Shown here in pieces: positions 26,126 through 35,100 of a stretch of DNA of 47,527 nt (positions within the stretch are counted from its first letter, which is position 1; every line of letters begins with the position of its first letter). Both the position numbers and the translations under genes were made by a program. The stretch comes from Pararhodospirillum oryzae (GTDB lineage Bacteria > Pseudomonadota > Alphaproteobacteria > Rhodospirillales > Rhodospirillaceae), in assembly GCF_007992075.1 (NCBI RefSeq), contig NZ_BJZO01000029.1, positions 1-47,527 of the forward strand. The letters are read 5' to 3'. The notes beneath the pieces are model-generated. The model ran no database searches and had not been told where the DNA came from. It saw nothing but the letters and a program-made list of their open reading frames with translations.

Positions 26126-26584
26126 TCACGATCCCGGCGCGGGCTGGGTGGCCAGGAAAATGATCTCGCCCACCAGTTCTTCCATCGACATGAAATCCTG
26201 GGTATTGGTCAACCGGCCACCGGTCTTCAGCATCGTGGTCGACTGCCCGGGCTCCAGGCGCACGTACTTGCCCCCCAGCAGGCCGTCGTTGACAATGGCG
26301 GCGCGGGTGTCGTCGGGGATGTGGACGCTCCCCGAAAGGGTCATCGAGACCACGGCCTGATAGGTGTCGGGATCCAGCTGACGCCCGGTGACCGAGCCCA
26401 CCTTCACCCCGTTGATGCGCACGTCGCTTCCCGTTTCCAGACCGCCGATCTTCAAAAACACGGCTTCGACCGGATAGCCCGACACGGGCTTGAGCGTGGC
26501 ACTGGTATAGGCAAAGGCCACGAACAGGCCGGCCACCAGCAGCACGACCGCGCCCATGATCGTTTCGATCGGATTGCGTTCCAT
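26126..26584 (-). CDS. mlaD: MCE domain protein, MlaD-like (short)
   Basis: This 152-residue substrate-binding protein of an Mla-type phospholipid transporter has one N-terminal membrane helix (about residues 8-28, AVVLLVAGLFVAFAY). A single MCE domain follows: YPVEAVFLKIGGLETGSDVRINGVKVGSV, then GLLGGKYVRLEPG. The C-terminal helix (MEELVGEIIFLA) is the pore-lining hydrophobic segment of MlaD. Length and layout match E. coli MlaD, though shorter. It begins 3 bases after the stop of the second MCE gene, with AAGGA in that gene's end as ribosome site. No mlaE/mlaF partner is in the window. Confidence 0.9.
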   Translation of the reverse strand: MERNPIETIMGAVVLLVAGLFVAFAYTSATLKPVSGYPVEAVFLKIGGLETGSDVRINGVKVGSVTGRQLDPDTYQAVVSMTLSGSVHIPDDTRAAIVNDGLLGGKYVRLEPGQSTTMLKTGGRLTNTQDFMSMEELVGEIIFLATQPAPGS

Positions 26585-26587
26585 GGC

Positions 26588-27436
26588 TCAGTTATCCTTG
26601 GGCGTGTCGGGAGGCGTGTCGGAACTGGGAAGGGCCGTGGCCTGGCCGGGCGGCAGGGCCCAGGACAGCGGCCGCGCGCGGGGGACCCCCGCCAGCCGCA
26701 GGCCGTTCCAGGCCACCGGGTGCGAGGGCGACAAAAACCACCCCGTGCCCGCGCTCTCGGCCTGGGTGCGTTCGCGGGCAAGGCAGGCCTGCCAATCGTG
26801 TACCGCCGCCGCGCAGCGCCGGGTCTCGGCCTCGGCCGCCTCGCGGGCCTGCTGTTCCCGGGCGCGGCGTTCGGCCTCGGCCTGTTCGCGGGCCGCGCGG
26901 TTTTCCTGGGCCTTGCGCCGGGCCTCGGCGTCGTGTTCGCGCACCTGCTCGGCCGCCGGCCGGTTGGGATCCAGGCCCCGGCGGGTCTTGGCCAGGGCCA
27001 CGACCTTGGACATCAGATCCTCGATCACCACCGAATCCTGGGTGTAATCCAGGCGTTCTCCCGACCCGATGGTGCCAAAGCCCCCGCCGCCGGTCAGGAG
27101 CTCGATGTATTTCGAGCCCAGAAGCCCCTCGGTCTGGATGGCGGCGGACGTGTCGTCGGGCAGTTCCTGGGGGATATCCAACCGCATGGTGACCTCGGCC
27201 CGGTAGGTGTCGGCCAGGGTATGCGCCACCACCTTGCCCACCGGAATGCCGGCCAGGCGCACCTCGGAGCCCACGCCGACCCCGTCGGCCCGATTGAACA
27301 CGGCCCGTACCTCGTAGACGCCCGCCGGCGCCTCGCCTTCGTAGCGGTTGATGGTTGTCAGGGCCAGCAGGAGCCCCCCCGCCAACACCACCACCGCTCC
27401 GATCAGGGTTTCCTTGCGACCATTACGCCCTGGCAT
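26588..27436 (-). CDS. MCE domain protein with C-terminal coiled-coil extension
   Basis: Residues 1-140 form a MlaD-type unit parallel to its neighbour: helix ETLIGAVVVLAGGLLLAL, MCE domain with VRAVFNRADGVGVGSEVRLAGIPVG and EGLLGSKYIEL, and the helix SVVIEDLMSKVVALA. Residues about 150-205 are a highly charged Glu/Arg/Ala/Gln coiled coil (QVREHDAEARRKAQENRAAR). A Pro-rich tail with two Cys follows. The extension is not part of standard MlaD. GAGGAA lies just before ATG 27436. The coiled coil may span the periplasm or dock a partner (inference). Confidence 0.85.
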   Translation of the reverse strand: MPGRNGRKETLIGAVVVLAGGLLLALTTINRYEGEAPAGVYEVRAVFNRADGVGVGSEVRLAGIPVGKVVAHTLADTYRAEVTMRLDIPQELPDDTSAAIQTEGLLGSKYIELLTGGGGFGTIGSGERLDYTQDSVVIEDLMSKVVALAKTRRGLDPNRPAAEQVREHDAEARRKAQENRAAREQAEAERRAREQQAREAAEAETRRCAAAVHDWQACLARERTQAESAGTGWFLSPSHPVAWNGLRLAGVPRARPLSWALPPGQATALPSSDTPPDTPKDN

Positions 27437-27492
27437 GCTTCCTCACCCGGTCTGCCCCGTCCGACCCCGGCCCGGATCCGACCGCGCGATTG

Positions 27493-27843
27493 TCAGGGAC
27501 GCCAAGCCTGATAGTCCCCGGTTGCCGCCGGCCGCTGCCCTCCCCGCCGTTCGTCGCCCGCCGGCACCGAGGCCGCCGGGGTTCCGGTCAGGTTGGGAAG
27601 ATGAGGCTGGACCCACGCCCGCGCGCCCCCGTCCAACGGGGCGTCGCAGGTGTAATGCAGCCATCCGTGCCACTCCGCGGGGACCTTCGAAGCCTCGACC
27701 CGCCCCTTGTACACCACCCAGCGCTTGCGCCGGTACAAGGGCGCCGTCTTGGCCTCGCGGCTTTGATAATAGCGGTTGCCGTGGGCGTCCTCGCCCACCA
27801 ATTCACCATTCAACCGGGTATACAACCGGGTGCCGATATTCAT
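27493..27843 (-). CDS. NDUFA12-family NADH:ubiquinone oxidoreductase accessory protein
   Basis: This 116-residue protein is related to mitochondrial complex I subunit NDUFA12 (B17.2). The order is typical: RLYTRLNGELVGEDAHGNRYYQS, then KRWVVYKGRVEASKVPAEWHGWLHY. The C-terminal 35 residues are Gly/Pro-rich and variable. In alphaproteobacteria it is an accessory subunit encoded away from the nuo operon, often beside MCE/DUF2155 genes. The ATG at 27843 is preceded by AAGGAG at about 11 bases. It heads the minus-strand cluster NDUFA12-MCE-MCE-DUF2155. Confidence 0.93.
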   Translation of the reverse strand: MNIGTRLYTRLNGELVGEDAHGNRYYQSREAKTAPLYRRKRWVVYKGRVEASKVPAEWHGWLHYTCDAPLDGGARAWVQPHLPNLTGTPAASVPAGDERRGGQRPAATGDYQAWRP

Positions 27844-28075
27844 TGCAAGGCGACTCCTTGGAAAAGCGGCGCAACGGCAAACGACCACGCGGCGGGGGAA
27901 CGCCGGCCGAATTTGAAGCCCGCACTATGGCGCATGCCAGCGCCCCCGTCCAGAAGGCGATGTCTGGTCTCGTGGTGCACAAGGACGCCCGCGCGCACGC
28001 CCGGGCCAGACAATCGCCCGACTCGTCGGGGCAAACGGGCACTTATCCCCAACCCCTAGCAAGGACAAAAAGCCG

Positions 28076-28141
28076 TTGTCGCCGTTCCCCCAAACCCATA
28101 ATCTGGGAGACAAGAGCCTCCCTTAACCCCATATCTAGTAA
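28076..28141 (+). promoter_or_regulatory. nrdJ promoter region with two NrdR-box-like sites
   Basis: A promoter-like pair TTGTCG (28076-28081) and TAATCT (28099-28104) is spaced 17 bases. Two imperfect matches to the NrdR box (CwAtATaTwG core) start at 28094 and 28126. The second, around CCATATCTAG, is the better one. They are 32 bases apart, the helical spacing usual for paired NrdR boxes. The first covers the -10. Agreement is partial, so this is a candidate only. Confidence 0.4.
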
Positions 28142-28203
28142 ATACGTCGGTCGAGTCGCCATAAGCTCCGCTCTTGCGGCCAGACCTCGCGGACCGGCCA
28201 GGC

Positions 28204-28263
28204 GGGGCTGGTCCCGTTGGGCCCCAGCCCCCAGCCCCCTAACGACCCCCGGCGTTTCCGGGG
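28204..28263 (+). other. Two hairpins in the nrdJ leader
   Basis: GGGGCTGG (28204-28211) pairs with CCAGCCCC (28224-28231), and CCCCGG (28247-28252) with CCGGGG (28258-28263). The second ends 30 bases before the nrdJ ATG. They could be mRNA-stability or attenuation structures. The rest of the 450-base gap from 27844 shows no gene. Confidence 0.45.
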
Positions 28264-28293
28264 AAAGACGCAGCCTTTAAGGACACCGAAACC

Positions 28294-31200
28294 ATGCGGA
28301 TTGAACGCCTTTTCACCCGGGACGGCGCCAGCCCCTACGACGCCCTGACGTTCCGCGAAGCGACCAGCGAAATCCGCAATCCCGATGGCTCGGTGGTTTT
28401 CCGGGCCGAGGCCATTCAGGTGCCCGAGAATTTCAGTCAGGTGGCGGTGGACGTGCTGGCGCAGAAGTACTTCCGCAAGGCGGGGGTTCCGGCGCGCCTG
28501 AAGGCGGTTCCCGAGGACGACGTGCCCGCATGGTTGTGGCGCCACGGTGCCGACACCGAGGCCCTGGCCGCCCTGCCGGCCGACTCCCGCTTGGGTGGGG
28601 AAAGCGACAGCCGCCAGGTATTCGATCGCCTGGCCGGCACCTGGACCTATTGGGGCTGGAAAAGCGGCACGTTCGACACCGAATCGGATGCCCGCGCCTT
28701 CTACGACGAAATCCGCTACATGCTGGCGGCCCAGATGGCGGCCCCCAATTCCCCCCAGTGGTTCAACACCGGCCTGTTCTGGGCCTATGGCATCGATGGC
28801 CCCGGCCAAGGGCATTATTACGTGGACTACCGCACCGGCGAACTGCGCTTGTCGGAAAGCGCCTACGAGCACCCGCAGCCCCACGCCTGCTTCATTCAGT
28901 CGATCCAGGATGATCTGGTCAATGAAGGCGGCATCATGGACCTGTGGGTGCGCGAGGCCCGCCTGTTCAAGTACGGCAGCGGCACCGGCACCAATTTCTC
29001 GGCCCTGCGCGGGTTGGGCGAACCCCTGTCGGGGGGCGGGCGTTCGTCGGGACTGATGAGCTTCCTGAAAATCGGCGATCGCGCCGCCGGGGCCATCAAG
29101 TCGGGCGGCACCACCCGGCGCGCCGCCAAGATGGTGATCTGCGACATCGATCACCCGGACATCGAGGAATTCATTGACTGGAAGGCGCGCGAGGAACGCA
29201 AGGTGGCGGCCCTGGTCGCCGGCTCCAAGGTGTGCGAGCGCGCGGTGAAGGCGGTTCTGGCCGCGATCGCCGGGGCGTCCACCTCCCTTGACGACGAAGC
29301 CCGCTGCGATCCCGCGCGCAACGCCGCCCTGCGCAAGGCCCTGCGCGCCGCCAAGCGCGACCACGTGCCCGAGAACACCTTGCGCCAGGTCATCGCGCTG
29401 GCCCGCCAGGGGGTGACCGATCTTTCGTTTGAAACCTACGATACCGATTGGGATTCCGAAGCCTACCTGACCGTGGCCGGGCAGAATTCCAACAACACCG
29501 TGCGCCTGACCGACGCCTTCTTGAATGCCGTGGTGGAGGATGCGCCCTGGACCCTGCGCGAGCGCACCACCGCGCGCGCGCGCACCGTGCCCGCCCGTGC
29601 CTTGTGGGACAAGATCGCCGGCGCCGCCTGGGCCTCGGCCGATCCCGGGGTGCAGTTCGACACCACCATCAACGAATGGCACACCTGCCCGGCCTCGGGG
29701 CGGATCAACGCGTCCAACCCGTGCTCGGAATACATGTTCCTGGACGATACCGCCTGCAACCTGGCCTCGCTGAACCTCGTGGCCTTCCAGGAAGAAGGCG
29801 CGCCCTTCGATGGCGCCGCGTTCCAGCACGCCTGCCGGCTGTGGACCATCGTCCTGGAAATCTCGGTGCTGATGGCGCAGTTCCCCTCGCGCGAGATTGC
29901 CCAGCGCTCCTATGAATTCCGCACCCTGGGCCTGGGCTTCGCCAACCTGGGCGGCTTGCTGATGGCCAACGGCCTGCCCTACGACAGCGCCCCGGGCCGC
30001 GCCCTGTGCGGGGCGATCAGCGCCTTGATGACCGGCGTTGCCTATGCCACCAGCGCCGAAATGGCCGCGCTGATGGGCCCGTTCGCCGGCTACGCCGCCA
30101 ACCAGGACGCGATGCTGCGCGTGATCCGCAACCACCGCCGCGCCGCCCATGGCGAAACCAGCGGCTTCGAGGGGCTGTCGATCGCGCCCCAGCCGCTTGA
30201 CGCCGCCGCCTGCCCCGAGCCCGCCCTGGTCGCCGCCGCCCGCGCCGCCTGGGACCAGGCCCTGGCCCTGGGCACCGAGCACGGCTTTCGCAATGCCCAG
30301 GTCTCGGTTGTCGCGCCCACCGGCACCATTGGCCTGGTCATGGACTGCGACACCACGGGCATCGAGCCTGATTTCGCCCTGGTCAAGTTCAAGAAGCTGG
30401 CCGGGGGTGGCTACTTCAAGATCATCAACCGCCTGGTGCCCCGCGCCTTGCGCGCCCTGGGCTACGCGCCCGAAGCCATTACGGCCATCATCCGCCACGC
30501 GGTGGGTCATGGCACCCTGGCGGGCGCCCCGGCGATCAACCCCGAGTCCCTGAGCGCGCGCGGCTTCACCGCCGGCGCCCTGGCCCGGGTCGAGGAAGCC
30601 CTGGAGTCGGCGTTCGACATCCGCTTCGTGTTCAACCGCTGGACCCTGGGCGATGGCTTTTGCACCGGGGCCCTGGGCTTCACGCCCGAGCAACTGGACG
30701 ATCCCGACTTCGACATCCTCGCCGCCCTCGGGTTCTCCCGCGCCGACATCGAGGCCGCCAACACCCATGTCTGCGGGGCGATGACCGTGGAAGGCGCGCC
30801 CGGCCTGAAGCCCGAGCATCTGAACGTGTTTGACTGCGCGAGCCCCTGCGGGCGCACCGGGACCCGCGCGCTGTCGACGACCAGCCACATCGGCATGATG
30901 GCCGCCGCCCAGCCGTTTATTTCGGGCGCCATTTCCAAGACCATCAACATGCCGGCCAGCGCCACCGTCGAAGCCTGCAAGGACGCCTACCTGACCTCGT
31001 GGCGCCTGGGCCTGAAGGCCAACGCCTTGTACCGCGACACCTCCAAGCTGTCGCAGCCCCTGGCCGCCCAGCTTCTGGACGACCTCGACACCGACGCCGA
31101 CGCCGAGGAAGCCCCGGCCCCGGTGGCCGAGGTGCTGGCGCCCCAGCCGGCGGCCCAGCGCAGCCAGGTTCTGGCCGAGCGCATCGTCACCCGGGTGATC

Positions 31201-31962
31201 GCCCAGCGCTCGCGCCTGCCCGACCGGCGCAAGGGGTATACGCAAAAGGCCATCGTCGGCGGGCACAAGGTGTATCTGCGCACCGGCGAATACGAAGACG
31301 GCCGCCTGGGCGAAATCTTCATCGACATGCACAAGGAAGGCGCCGCCTTCCGCAGCCTGATGAACAACTTCGCCATCGCCATTTCCATCGGCCTGCAATA
31401 CGGCGTGCCGTTGGAAGAGTATGTCGAGGCCTTCACCTTCACCCGCTTCGAGCCCCAGGGCATCGTCGAGGGCAACCAGGCCATCAAGATGGCGACCTCG
31501 ATCCTGGATTACATCTTCCGCGAGGTGGCGATCAGCTACCTGGGCCGCAACGACCTGGCCCACGTCGAGCCCCAGGACCTGACCCCCGATACCCTGGGCG
31601 ACGGCCACCAGGAAGGGGACTTTCATGATCAGACCTGGGAAGAGGATCACCTGAACCAGACGGTCAGCGCCGGCTACGTGCGTTCCAACCTGTACGTGCT
31701 GCGCCACAAGGACCGCGAGGCCAAGGGCCTGAAGAGCGGGGCCCAGGGCACCGGCACCCACGGCCCCGTCCATGCCGGCCTCGCCCACACCCACGGCGGT
31801 TCCACCGCGAGCAAGGGCGATAGTACCCAGGCCCGCATTCGCGAGGCGCGCATGAAGGGCTATGAAGGCGACAGTTGCAGCGAATGCGGCAACTTCACCT
31901 TGGTGCGCAACGGCACCTGCCTGAAGTGCGACACCTGCGGAGCCACCACCGGCTGTTCGTAA
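28294..31962 (+). CDS. nrdJ: Vitamin B12-dependent (class II) ribonucleotide reductase
   Basis: This 1,222-residue adenosylcobalamin-dependent enzyme reduces ribonucleotides to deoxyribonucleotides with or without oxygen. Landmarks in order are [24 protein letters not shown] (first redox Cys), [34 protein letters not shown] (the N-C-E radical-site triad) and [19 protein letters not shown]. The C terminus has the paired motifs CSECGNF and CLKCDTCG, the zinc/redox tail found in NrdJ. AAGGA lies about 10 bases upstream of the ATG. No other nrd gene is nearby. Two hairpins follow the stop. Confidence 0.97.
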   Translation: MRIERLFTRDGASPYDALTFREATSEIRNPDGSVVFRAEAIQVPENFSQVAVDVLAQKYFRKAGVPARLKAVPEDDVPAWLWRHGADTEALAALPADSRLGGESDSRQVFDRLAGTWTYWGWKSGTFDTESDARAFYDEIRYMLAAQMAAPNSPQWFNTGLFWAYGIDGPGQGHYYVDYRTGELRLSESAYEHPQPHACFIQSIQDDLVNEGGIMDLWVREARLFKYGSGTGTNFSALRGLGEPLSGGGRSSGLMSFLKIGDRAAGAIKSGGTTRRAAKMVICDIDHPDIEEFIDWKAREERKVAALVAGSKVCERAVKAVLAAIAGASTSLDDEARCDPARNAALRKALRAAKRDHVPENTLRQVIALARQGVTDLSFETYDTDWDSEAYLTVAGQNSNNTVRLTDAFLNAVVEDAPWTLRERTTARARTVPARALWDKIAGAAWASADPGVQFDTTINEWHTCPASGRINASNPCSEYMFLDDTACNLASLNLVAFQEEGAPFDGAAFQHACRLWTIVLEISVLMAQFPSREIAQRSYEFRTLGLGFANLGGLLMANGLPYDSAPGRALCGAISALMTGVAYATSAEMAALMGPFAGYAANQDAMLRVIRNHRRAAHGETSGFEGLSIAPQPLDAAACPEPALVAAARAAWDQALALGTEHGFRNAQVSVVAPTGTIGLVMDCDTTGIEPDFALVKFKKLAGGGYFKIINRLVPRALRALGYAPEAITAIIRHAVGHGTLAGAPAINPESLSARGFTAGALARVEEALESAFDIRFVFNRWTLGDGFCTGALGFTPEQLDDPDFDILAALGFSRADIEAANTHVCGAMTVEGAPGLKPEHLNVFDCASPCGRTGTRALSTTSHIGMMAAAQPFISGAISKTINMPASATVEACKDAYLTSWRLGLKANALYRDTSKLSQPLAAQLLDDLDTDADAEEAPAPVAEVLAPQPAAQRSQVLAERIVTRVIAQRSRLPDRRKGYTQKAIVGGHKVYLRTGEYEDGRLGEIFIDMHKEGAAFRSLMNNFAIAISIGLQYGVPLEEYVEAFTFTRFEPQGIVEGNQAIKMATSILDYIFREVAISYLGRNDLAHVEPQDLTPDTLGDGHQEGDFHDQTWEEDHLNQTVSAGYVRSNLYVLRHKDREAKGLKSGAQGTGTHGPVHAGLAHTHGGSTASKGDSTQARIREARMKGYEGDSCSECGNFTLVRNGTCLKCDTCGATTGCS

Positions 31963-31991
31963 GCCCGGGCCTCGGAAACCCAAAAAAACCA

Positions 31992-32011
31992 ACGGGGCCG
32001 CAAGGCCCCGT
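31992..32011 (+). terminator. nrdJ terminator hairpin
   Basis: ACGGGGCC (31992-31999) pairs perfectly with GGCCCCGT (32004-32011) across a GCAA tetraloop. A T-rich stretch (TTCCTTGTCTT) follows, 30 bases after the nrdJ stop. Confidence 0.85.
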
Positions 32012-32031
32012 TTCCTTGTCTTGAGGACAGA

Positions 32032-32067
32032 AAAAGAGGGGGAAGGCCCGGGCCTTCCCCCTCTTTT
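32032..32067. terminator. Perfect 36-bp palindrome, bidirectional terminator
   Basis: AAAAGAGGGGGAAGGCCC is followed immediately by its exact reverse complement, ending CTCTTTT. Each strand thus ends in a T run. It sits between the convergent nrdJ and giant RTX genes and should stop transcripts from both. Confidence 0.85.
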
Positions 32068-32127
32068 CCTCATGCCGGATCAAGGTGGGCCGGGAACCGG
32101 AAAAACATCCCCGGTTCCCGTCACGCT

Positions 32128-35100
32128 TCAGCCTCCGTGAGATATGTCGCTTGTGCTGTCCAGGGTCACGGTGGACGACACGAACACCTTCACCGACGTG
32201 GTGTGACTCCCGTCTTCGTAACCGGAGGAATAGACGGAGTACGATTCCGACGTTCCATCCAGATCCAGATCGGCCATGACCGAACCTTCCTCGGTCCAGG
32301 CCGAGGAAGAGCCACTCACGGCCTTAAGGGTCAAGCTCGTGTGGCCGCTGTCGCTGCCCGTGACCACCAGCGAATGCTCGGTGCCGGTGGCCACGTTGAT
32401 TTCGCTCGTCATCCCCATCACGCCCTCGGCGGTCAGGGTCAAGGCGTTGCCGCCTTGATCGCCCGTGCCGTCGTCGTCCAGCGGGAAGGCCGAGAAATCA
32501 ATCCGCTCGATGTTGCTGTAGTCCTCGTCGCCATTCACGACCAGAGGCTCGTTGCCCAGGGGGGTCACGTGCAAAACGTCGACCCCGTCGCCGCCGTCGA
32601 TCGTATCGGAGACGTTGCTCAGATACAGGTGATCGTTGCCCGCGCCGCCGCTCAGCCAGTTGGCGCCGTCGTTTTCGCCCGTCACCCCGCCTTGCAAGGT
32701 GTCGTCGCCGGCCCCGCCCACGAGGGTATCGCTGCCCTGGCCACCGATCAGCCAGTTGCTGGCGTCATCGCCGAGCAGGAAATCGTCGCCATCGCTCCCC
32801 AGAACATTCTCGATGCCCGAAAGCCGTTGCGAGCCCTGGAACGCGTAGTCGGGAGAGCGGCCGAACACGGAAGCGGTCCCACTCCACAGATTAATTTCGG
32901 CCCACGCCACATAATTCTCGGCGCCAGGTTCCGAGCCGACGTTGACCGCCAGCCAGTCCACGCCCGCGCCGCCGTCGAGAGTATCGTTGCCCCAGCCCCC
33001 TGACAGGGTATCGGCTCCGGCCCCGCCGCCGACCAGATCATCCCCGGCGCCGCCCGACAGCCAGTCGTTGCCCAGGCCCCCCAGCACGGTATCGGTGCCG
33101 GTGCCACCATCCAGAAAATCGTCGCCCGCGTCGCCCGATACGAAATCGTCACCCCCGTTGCCTGAAACGCTATCAATCCCGGCGCCGCCTTCCAGATGGT
33201 CGGCCCCTTCGCCGCCGATAAGGGTGTCGCCCCCGCCTTCGCCCAGCAAGGTATCGGCACCATCTCCGCCGACCAGGATATCGACCTGATCCGATCCCTG
33301 GTGCCAGACATCCCAGGCCCCCGCGGCCGACCACACGGTGGGCGGATCGACGGTCAGATCCTCCGACACCGACAGACCGGTCAGGATATTCATGTGGTAG
33401 GTCGTCCCTTCCCACACCTGGGAATAGGAAAGATAGGGGACATTCCCTTGCGAGACGGTCCCTTCGTAGGTCCACCCCGACGACTGCACGGTGTAGTCCG
33501 ACAGATCCAGCCCGAATTGGGATATCGCGCTGTAGCCGCTGCCCACCGTGCCGCTGATCCACAAGGTGGTCCCGAAGGCCGAGGCCCATTCGTCGGGCGA
33601 GCCCACCACCAGGGTGATCGGGCCGCCGAACAGGCTGACCCCATCCAGACCGCTTGAGCCGTCGGCCAGCACGCTGCCGTCCTCGCCCACCGAAAGCGAC
33701 ACGCTCACCGCCTGGCCCACGTCCAGGCTTTCAACACCGAACCGCGCGTTGGTGATCCGCAGCACGTCGAAATCCCGGTCCGCCTGGGCTTCGGTGTCGG
33801 CGCCCACGATCATGTCCCGACCGTCGTTGTCGCTCCGCCATTCGCCGTCCACGGTATTGGCGTACACACTCACCGTGAAGATATCGTTGCCGGCCCCGCC
33901 GATCAGGGTGTCGTTGCCCGCCCCGCCGGTCAGGGTATCGTCGCCCCCGCCGCCCACGAGAACATTGGCCAGACTGTTCCCGCTCAGGACGTCGCTGTAG
34001 GCGGAACCCCACAGGTTTTCGATTCCATACAGGGTGTCCGAGTTACCCAAATACCAAAGGCCATCTCCCATCGCCCAACGCCGGGCGTCGGTTTCCTCGC
34101 CGGGTTCGGCCAGCTCCACTTCAACCGCCGAGGACTCGTCCGAGAAAACGGCCCAGTCGATGCCGTCGCCGCCGTCCAGGACATCGTTCCCCACCCCGCC
34201 CACCAGGGTGTCGTTGCCCGACCCACCGTCCAGGACATCGTGGCCATTGCCGCCCATCAGCAGATCGTCGCCGGCACCGCCGGAAAGGGTATCGCCGGTC
34301 CGGGTCTCGCCGGACTGACCGACTTCATCGCCGCCGATCAAGGTGTCGTTGCCCGCGCCGCCATACAGCACGTCGGACGCCGCCTGCCAGGGGTTCAAGA
34401 GCGTCTGATTGGGATCGTCGCCCCGGATCAGATCGTCGCCGGCTCCGCCGGAAAGGGTGTCCTCGCCCGTACTTGAGGTTGGGCTAATACTATAGACACT
34501 TCCCGTCAGGGTATCGGCGCCGCCCAGGCCTTCCAGCACGCCGTTCTGGCCCAAGGCCAAGTCGTCCGGCCCGTCGGTGGGCACGTTGTAGCCCGAGGGC
34601 ACCACCCCCAGGTCCGCCACCGGGAACCCGCTCAGGTCGATGCCGTCTTGCAAATTCACGGTGTAGGAGACGCCCCCCTCCTCGCGCGAGAAGGAATGGT
34701 AGGTCGAGACCACCACCTGACCGGTACTGGAATCCAGCGTGGTTTCCGTTACGTCGCCCTGATAGGTCCAGCCCGCCCCGCTCCCGATCACGGAATCATT
34801 GCTGTTGCCCTGCACCCACAAGGTGGTGCCAAAGGCCGTCGCCCAGCCCACGGAGTTCCCCAGGGTCACGGTGTTGGCGGTGGCCGTGCCCAGCAAGATC
34901 CGGTTCAAGAAGCGCGAGCCACCGCTTTGCCAGCTGGTTGGCTCAGTCAGGTCAATGGTCTGGTTGCCGGTCGCGCCCACCAGCAAGGTGTTGCGCTGGT
35001 CGCGGGTCGCTGCGTCCGCGGACTGCGCGCCCACGTACACATCGAAGCTGGTGCTGTCGCTGCCCGACCACACGAAAACGTCGTCGCCTTCGCCGCCCGA

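Noticed and set aside
27803..28042. 79-codon minus-strand frame upstream of the NDUFA12 gene
   Set aside because: It overlaps the NDUFA12 start, has no ribosome site and no recognisable protein character.
28094..28122. Resemblance to a B12-box (CTGGGAGACAAGAGCC) suggesting a cobalamin riboswitch before nrdJ
   Set aside because: The other core elements of the class were not found upstream at proper spacing; the match is short and imperfect.
28135..32073. 1,312-codon minus-strand frame over nrdJ
   Set aside because: It is a shadow of a highly GC-biased real gene; the product is low-complexity Gly/Ala/Gln/His-rich sequence with no domain.
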